DNA of 7,830 nt from Acidobacteriota bacterium (GTDB lineage Bacteria > Acidobacteriota > Terriglobia > Terriglobales > Acidobacteriaceae), in the NCBI GenBank assembly GCA_021811745.1, contig JAJZNH010000205.1:1-7830 (forward strand), given 5' to 3'. Below the pieces are notes generated by a model. That model had not been told where the DNA came from and did no database searches. It was given only the letters and a program-made list of their open reading frames with translations. Positions 5,505 to 7,830 of this stretch are shown here, one piece after another; the first letter of the stretch is position 1, and the number at the start of each line of letters is the position of its first letter. Both the position numbers and the translations under genes were made by a program.

Positions 5505-6005
5505 ATGAAAATTGGGCTGGTTGGACGAACAGTAACCATTGTGACCCTGGCCATTTTGCTTGGACCGCAGGCCAGGTTGCGAGCGGAGGGACAACAGGCT
5601 GCGCCGTCTGCAGAGAGCGCGCTATCGATTCCCAAGGTGGACCTGATACAGCCGGTGGAACTGAACCGGCTCTTGCACGCACGCGGTACACAGAAACCGC
5701 TGATCGTGCAGGTCGGGTTTCGCATGTTGTTTGCGGAGGCACATATCCCGGGCTCCGAGTATGCCGGCCCGGCGGCCCGGCCTGATGGCCTCAACCAGTT
5801 GCGGCAACGGGTTCAGAGGCTCAAGCGCAGCACTTTTATCGTCATTTATTGCGGCTGCTGCCCGTGGAACCATTGCCCTAACATGGGACCGGCGTTTCAC
5901 CTGCTTCAAAGCCTGGGGTTTACTCACGTCCGGGCCCTTTACCTGCCTGATAACTTCGGAGCTGACTGGGTAAACAAAGGCTATCCGGCCGTGCGTGGGC
6001 AATAA
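5505..6005 (+). CDS. Secreted rhodanese-like protein with Cys-rich active-site loop
   Basis: This 166-residue protein has a Sec-type signal peptide (MKIGLVGRTVTIVTLAILLG; likely cut near LRA, residue 27) and one rhodanese-like domain (~45-165). Family marks are the PVELNRLL start helix, the LIVQVGFRMLFAEAHIPGSE strand-loop, and the strand FIVIYC leading to the catalytic position Cys116. Rhodaneses carry sulfane sulfur on this cysteine and pass it to thiol acceptors. The loop here is CGCCPWNHCPN: four cysteines (116, 118, 119, 124) instead of the classic C-x4-R loop. This may mean redox or metal-binding chemistry rather than standard thiosulfate sulfurtransfer. GGAG at 5493-5496 lies 8 nt before the ATG and sets this start over upstream in-frame options. 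The thioredoxin-like gene follows after 42 bp, so the two probably form an operon acting outside the cytoplasm. Confidence 0.85.
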   Translation: MKIGLVGRTVTIVTLAILLGPQARLRAEGQQAAPSAESALSIPKVDLIQPVELNRLLHARGTQKPLIVQVGFRMLFAEAHIPGSEYAGPAARPDGLNQLRQRVQRLKRSTFIVIYCGCCPWNHCPNMGPAFHLLQSLGFTHVRALYLPDNFGADWVNKGYPAVRGQ

Positions 6006-6047
6006 CGCGGCTTGCGCGAATGCAGCATCCACGCGCACGATAAAGAG

Positions 6048-6665
6048 ATGAGCCGAACTGTCAACACGGCCCTACGGCGTGGAAAGCACCAGAATGGTAC
6101 AGAAGGAACGGAGCGCCCCGACGTGCTATTGCCCTCCTCGTCCGGATCGAAAAGAAGCTGCCGTCGGCTCGCCCTGGCCGGTTCGCTGCTTGCAGTCTGC
6201 TTAGCGGCCCTCAGTTCGCCTGGCGATTTAGCCGCCGAATCGCTTCTCAATAAAGAAGCACCGCGGCTTGTCAAGAAGGACCTGCACGGCAGAACACTGG
6301 ACCTTGCTCATTATCGAGGCAAGGTGGTGCTGCTCAACTTCTGGGCAACGTGGTGCGCGCCATGCCAGGTGGAGATGCCCACCTTCGCGGCGTGGCAGCG
6401 GCGCTACGGTCCGCAGGGCCTGCAAGTGATCGGAATATCCATGAATGAAAACGCTGCGCCCGTGCGCCGTCTGGTAGCCCGTTTGAAAATCGAATATCCC
6501 ATAGCCATGGGCTCCGCCCAACTCGGAGAGCGGTACGGCGGCGTCCTAGGACTTCCCTTAACTTACTTGATCGACAGGCACGGTACGGTACGCGTGCGGT
6601 TCCAGGGCGAGACAGACCCAGCAGCCATCGAAAAGCAATTGCGGCTGCTTTTGTCCCGCCCTTAA
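6048..6665 (+). CDS. TlpA/ResA-like extracytoplasmic thioredoxin
   Basis: This is a thiol-disulfide oxidoreductase of the TlpA/AhpC-TSA type. From ATG 6048 it has 205 residues. A signal or anchor segment (SCRRLALAGSLLAVCLAALS, ~37-56) precedes a thioredoxin domain (~65-200). The domain has APRLVKKDLHGRTLDLAHYR, then VVLLNFWATWCAPCQVEMPT with the CxxC active site WCAPC (102-106), VIGISMNE, and the cis-proline loop GLPLTYLID (Pro170). The start is uncertain. The 6048 ATG lacks a spaced Shine-Dalgarno, whereas GTG at 6123 has GGAG (6110-6113) at 9 nt and would give a neat ~30-residue signal peptide; TTG at 6012 is also open. It follows the rhodanese gene by 42 bp, suggesting a partner that reduces or oxidises that protein's cysteines. 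The function of the pair is inference. Confidence 0.88.
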   Translation: MSRTVNTALRRGKHQNGTEGTERPDVLLPSSSGSKRSCRRLALAGSLLAVCLAALSSPGDLAAESLLNKEAPRLVKKDLHGRTLDLAHYRGKVVLLNFWATWCAPCQVEMPTFAAWQRRYGPQGLQVIGISMNENAAPVRRLVARLKIEYPIAMGSAQLGERYGGVLGLPLTYLIDRHGTVRVRFQGETDPAAIEKQLRLLLSRP

Positions 6666-6761
6666 ATGCTCGCCCACCTATTCTCTCTATGATCGACCAG
6701 TGATTCTTATTCGGAGCGTCGTGCGGCCAGTCCGCGGACAATGTTGCAGTACTCCATCTGA

Positions 6762-6989
6762 TCAATGCCGGAACCAAGTCTCGACGGCAACCTCGATCAC
6801 GGCAAACAACACGCTGACGGCGGCGAGGAAACCTTTGGCCCGCTGCCAGTTTTGCTCGTGCCGGTCCATGCGCCGCTCCAACTCCGCCAGACGGCCACCG
6901 TTGCCGTCGCCCATCAGCCCGGTTATCTGCGCTTTGAGCACGCTTAGGTCGCTCAAGACCTGGGCCTCGAATTCATTCATCATCCGCAT
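6762..6989 (-). CDS. Small single-pass membrane protein, phage holin-accessory-like
   Basis: The 75-residue product (MRMMNEFEAQVLSDLSVLKA at the start) has a heptad-like amphipathic N-terminal half (FEAQVLSDLSVLKAQITGL, LAELERRMDRHEQ). A single hydrophobic helix follows near residues 53-70 (GFLAAVSVLFAVIEVAVE) and a short tail. This cytoplasmic-coil plus one-C-terminal-helix layout resembles XhlA-type haemolysin/holin accessory proteins of prophages, but I see no diagnostic motif. A GGAG lies 8 nt upstream of the start on the minus strand. It sits 43 bp downstream of a tail-like gene on the same strand, which fits a late phage lysis position. It could also be an unrelated small membrane protein. 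Confidence 0.6.
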   Translation of the reverse strand: MRMMNEFEAQVLSDLSVLKAQITGLMGDGNGGRLAELERRMDRHEQNWQRAKGFLAAVSVLFAVIEVAVETWFRH

Positions 6990-7032
6990 CGGCCGGACTC
7001 CATCCGCTTCTTCATGTCTGGCGTTTCTTGAC

Positions 7033-7830
7033 TCACGCGCTCAGCGGCAGGTTGATGAACAGCGCCGTTGAAAATTCTGAATAGTTCGGCGGCGTTGAGC
7101 CATCATACATCCGGATGTAAAACCGGTCGCTCGCGGACACTCTGGTAAAAGTCAGGTTCGATTCCGAGCCCCGCATGACCAGCGTCGGGTCCTCGCCCGC
7201 CGTAAAAGCATAGTCTCTGAGCCGAATCTCGAAGCCGCCGCCCGTTGGCGCAGTAACTCCTGTATTCACTGTGACCGTGTTGCCGCTCAAACCGGTCACC
7301 GCGAGGGCATTCAGATTGGCGGGCACCGTGGGCGAGATGAGCGCCGGCAGCCAGGCATTGGCTGGAACCGTGGCGCTGGTCTTAATAGCCAGATCGTCAG
7401 CCCAGTCGTTGGCGAAGGCGATCTCGTACTCCACCAGGTCCGGATAACTCGCGGCGTAAGTCACCTTCACTGTTCGCACCACAACCTGCACGTCTAGATC
7501 GGTTGAAGGCGCATTCAAAAGTAGCGCGTCGCCCGGCCACACATCCGCGGCTAAGCTGCTCCGGTTGCCCTTGTATGTGCCGCTCCACAGCGCACTCACG
7601 CTGGCCGCCGCCTGCGCCATCGCTTGTGCAGCGAAGCGGCAGTCCGCGGAGCTACGCGCCGGCGGGCTTGTCACCGAGCCAATCCATGTGGCTACCGCAG
7701 GCGAGCCCGCCTGTGCCAGCGCCTGCTGGCTGGCGGTGTTCACCGCACGGCCCACTGCCCTGCCAATGGTCCGGTAACTCGCCGCGATCTGCTCGCCCGC
7801 GGCTGGCGCATATCCGGAATAAAAGACCAG
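7033..7830 (-). CDS. Large phage-tail-like protein, C-terminal part (runs off the window)
   Basis: The frame is open from the window edge (7830) to the stop at 7033-7035, giving 265 residues of a larger protein. The visible start (LVFYSGYAPAAGEQIAASYR) has no initiation codon requirement, and the GTG at 7755 is internal. An Ala-rich helical part (~20-80) is followed by a beta-rich part with DVWPGDALLL and VEYEIAFANDW, which has the flavour of baseplate or tail-hub domains. The last ~100 residues end in FYIRMYDGSTPPNYSEFSTA. That is the closing strand pattern of a fibronectin-III-like domain, as found at the ends of tail-tip and fibre proteins. I cannot name the family. With the small membrane protein downstream it suggests a prophage or tail-derived island. 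Confidence 0.6.
   Translation of the reverse strand: MVFYSGYAPAAGEQIAASYRTIGRAVGRAVNTASQQALAQAGSPAVATWIGSVTSPPARSSADCRFAAQAMAQAAASVSALWSGTYKGNRSSLAADVWPGDALLLNAPSTDLDVQVVVRTVKVTYAASYPDLVEYEIAFANDWADDLAIKTSATVPANAWLPALISPTVPANLNALAVTGLSGNTVTVNTGVTAPTGGGFEIRLRDYAFTAGEDPTLVMRGSESNLTFTRVSASDRFYIRMYDGSTPPNYSEFSTALFINLPLSA

Overview
The window looks like a chromosomal segment from a moderately GC-rich Gram-negative bacterium. I favour Acidobacteriota (Terriglobia-like). The reasons are the style of the YidC N-terminus, a hexapeptide acyltransferase directly after yidC, and a secreted Cys-rich rhodanese paired with a TlpA-like thioredoxin. This assignment is inference from remembered family style, not from a search.

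Left part (1-4405). The 5' end of dnaA reads leftward and leaves the window. Across a 515-bp intergenic region the classic rpmH-rnpA-yidD-yidC cluster reads rightward: ribosomal protein L34, the RNase P protein, the YidD membrane-insertion factor and the YidC insertase. rnpA and yidD overlap by 4 bp, and yidC appears to use a TTG start. A putative hexapeptide-repeat acyltransferase follows closely and ends the block.

Middle part (4406-5504). About 1.1 kb lacks a credible protein gene but is not featureless. Between about 4715 and 5336 I find a regular tandem array of RNA-type hairpins. Ten successive units have loop centres at about 4799, 4848, 4897, 4947, 4995, 5044, 5093, 5142, 5190 and 5238, so the spacing is 48-50 nt. 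Each main hairpin has a 4-base loop, GNRA in seven of ten. The loop caps an upper stem of about 6 positions, then a small internal loop that is usually a GA/GA-type 2x2 mismatch, then usually a variable lower stem. Many units have a second, CCGG-type hairpin about half a period later. Stems differ in sequence but keep pairing, and wobble pairs and GNRA loops make sense only on the + strand. A 12-bp GAAA-capped hairpin closes the region. I do not recognise this as a described RNA family; it is the strongest candidate for something new here.

Right part (5505-7830). A secreted rhodanese-like protein and a TlpA-like thioredoxin (WCAPC) form a probable two-gene unit for sulfur or thiol redox chemistry outside the cytoplasm. 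Convergent to them, on the minus strand, lie a small one-helix protein resembling phage holin accessory proteins and the C-terminal part of a large phage-tail-like protein running off the window. This suggests that a prophage or phage-derived island begins just after the thioredoxin gene.
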